Both the position numbers and the translations under genes were made by a program. The notes beneath the pieces were generated by a model. That model did not search any database. It worked only from the letters and a program-made list of their open reading frames with translations, and was not told where the DNA came from. A stretch of DNA of 5,849 nucleotides from Candidatus Latescibacterota bacterium (lineage in GTDB: Bacteria; Latescibacterota; 4484-107; B68-G9): NCBI GenBank assembly GCA_012962735.1, contig DTXA01000130.1, forward strand, positions 1-5,849, written 5' to 3'. This document shows positions 5,305-5,849 of the stretch, piece by piece; the first letter of the stretch is position 1; each line of letters begins with the position of its first letter.

Positions 5305-5849
5305 GTGCGTCGCAAGATCCCTTTAGCCATCACGTTCATCGCAGGCAGTTTCATGCTCATCCAGTTTTTCATCCCCCATCGCACCACCAACGCTATGTAT
5401 CAGACCGCCAACACCTGGGTGTCCATCATCGGGGGCGTAGCCCTAACGTTGGGGATCGGGAGCCTGGTCGCGCATCACGCCGCCCGGGTCCGACGGAGGC
5501 GACCAGGGTGGGGATACAGCGTGGTCACCTTCGTAGGACTCATCAGCATGACCCTCATCGGACTCACCGGCGGCATTGGTCCAAATAGCCTGTTCCAATG
5601 GCTCTTCATGTCCGTCTTTTTCCCGCTCAATGCCACCATGTTCGCCCTCTTGTCCTTCTACATGGCTTCCGCTGCGTTCAGGGCGTTCCGGGCAAGGACC
5701 TTGGAGGCGACCTTGTTGCTCGTCGCAGCGATCCTGGTCATGATCGGACGGGTCCCCATTGGCAACGCCATCCATCCCTACATTCCGGCCATAGCGGACT
5801 GGATCATGGACATTCCCAACACAGCCGCCAAGCGAGCCATTATGATTGG
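5305..5849 (+). CDS. Multi-pass membrane protein of unknown function, 3' end outside the window
   Basis: The frame runs from the GTG at 5305 to the window edge, giving 181 complete codons with no stop. The translation begins 'MRRKIPLAITFIAGSFML' and has hydrophobic helices at about 5-23, 38-56, 73-90, 97-123 and 133-150. Basic loops after helix 2 (R-V-R-R-R-R-P, 61-67) and after helix 4 (F-R-A-F-R-A-R, 125-131) place those loops in the cytoplasm, with the N-terminus also inside by the positive-inside rule. After helix 5, 'GRVPIGNAIHPYIPAIADWIMDIPN' looks like a re-entrant or amphipathic segment. I recognise no transporter, kinase or secretion family motif. It lies 80 bases after the FN3/DUF6754 gene, in the same direction, with no T-tract terminator between them and similar CGN-rich arginine use, so the two are probably one operon and may form one membrane complex. 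That it is a real gene is well supported by its RBS, frame and composition; its role is unknown. Confidence 0.78.
   Translation, partial: MRRKIPLAITFIAGSFMLIQFFIPHRTTNAMYQTANTWVSIIGGVALTLGIGSLVAHHAARVRRRRPGWGYSVVTFVGLISMTLIGLTGGIGPNSLFQWLFMSVFFPLNATMFALLSFYMASAAFRAFRARTLEATLLLVAAILVMIGRVPIGNAIHPYIPAIADWIMDIPNTAAKRAIMI

Noticed and set aside
5443..5775. 110-codon open frame on the minus strand
   Set aside because: It is antisense to the membrane protein that starts at 5305, which has a ribosome binding site and clear hydrophobic helices; the antisense product is a charged D/E/G/Q-rich shadow.
1..5849. CRISPR array, tRNA, rRNA or transposase
   Set aside because: No regularly spaced direct repeats, no cloverleaf-like segment, no rRNA-like stretch and no transposase motif were seen on either strand; the only repeat is the non-coding inverted element at 3004-3076.

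Overview
The window is bacterial-looking DNA with every credible gene on the + strand, short spacers, strong GGAGG-type ribosome binding sites and one 4-base gene overlap. No marker gene is present, so the organism cannot be named. Moderately high GC, purine-rich coding strands in the left half, and a repeat of the TGTCATTCTGAGCG...AGCGAAGAATCT type (common, to my knowledge, in Chloroflexota and other environmental bacteria) suggest an uncultured, perhaps thermophilic, bacterium. That is a low-confidence inference.

Left block (1-2922) is a tight four-gene operon for sugar or amino-sugar metabolism. It holds the C-terminal end of a NagB-like glucosamine-6-phosphate deaminase/isomerase, a Gfo/Idh/MocA NAD(P)-dependent dehydrogenase, a sugar phosphate isomerase/epimerase TIM barrel that starts at a GTG overlapping the previous stop, and a PIG-L/LmbE zinc N-deacetylase. 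A deacetylase plus a deaminase-type isomerase suggests use of an N-acetylated sugar, with the dehydrogenase and epimerase remodelling the ring. No kinase or transporter is visible in this part. The block probably ends in a hairpin and T-tract at 2928-3002.

Middle block (2923-4024) is the irregular part. It holds a dispersed-type imperfect inverted repeat (3004-3076), a group of short palindromes (3130-3182), and a sodium:solute symporter (SSS) gene with a perfect ribosome binding site that stops after about 212 residues, less than half the family's normal length. It is therefore probably a broken gene. After it come a TATAAT box and a leader with pairings that could compete for the next ribosome binding site.

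Right block (4025-5849) has two genes of a likely membrane-associated operon of unknown function: an exported or anchored FN3-domain protein with a C-terminal domain I assign to DUF6754, and a multi-pass membrane protein that runs off the window end. Arginine codon use changes sharply between the blocks: mostly AGG/AGA in the dehydrogenase and isomerase genes, almost only CGN in the FN3 gene. The two halves therefore probably have different histories. The least-described part of the window is the FN3-DUF6754/membrane protein pair.
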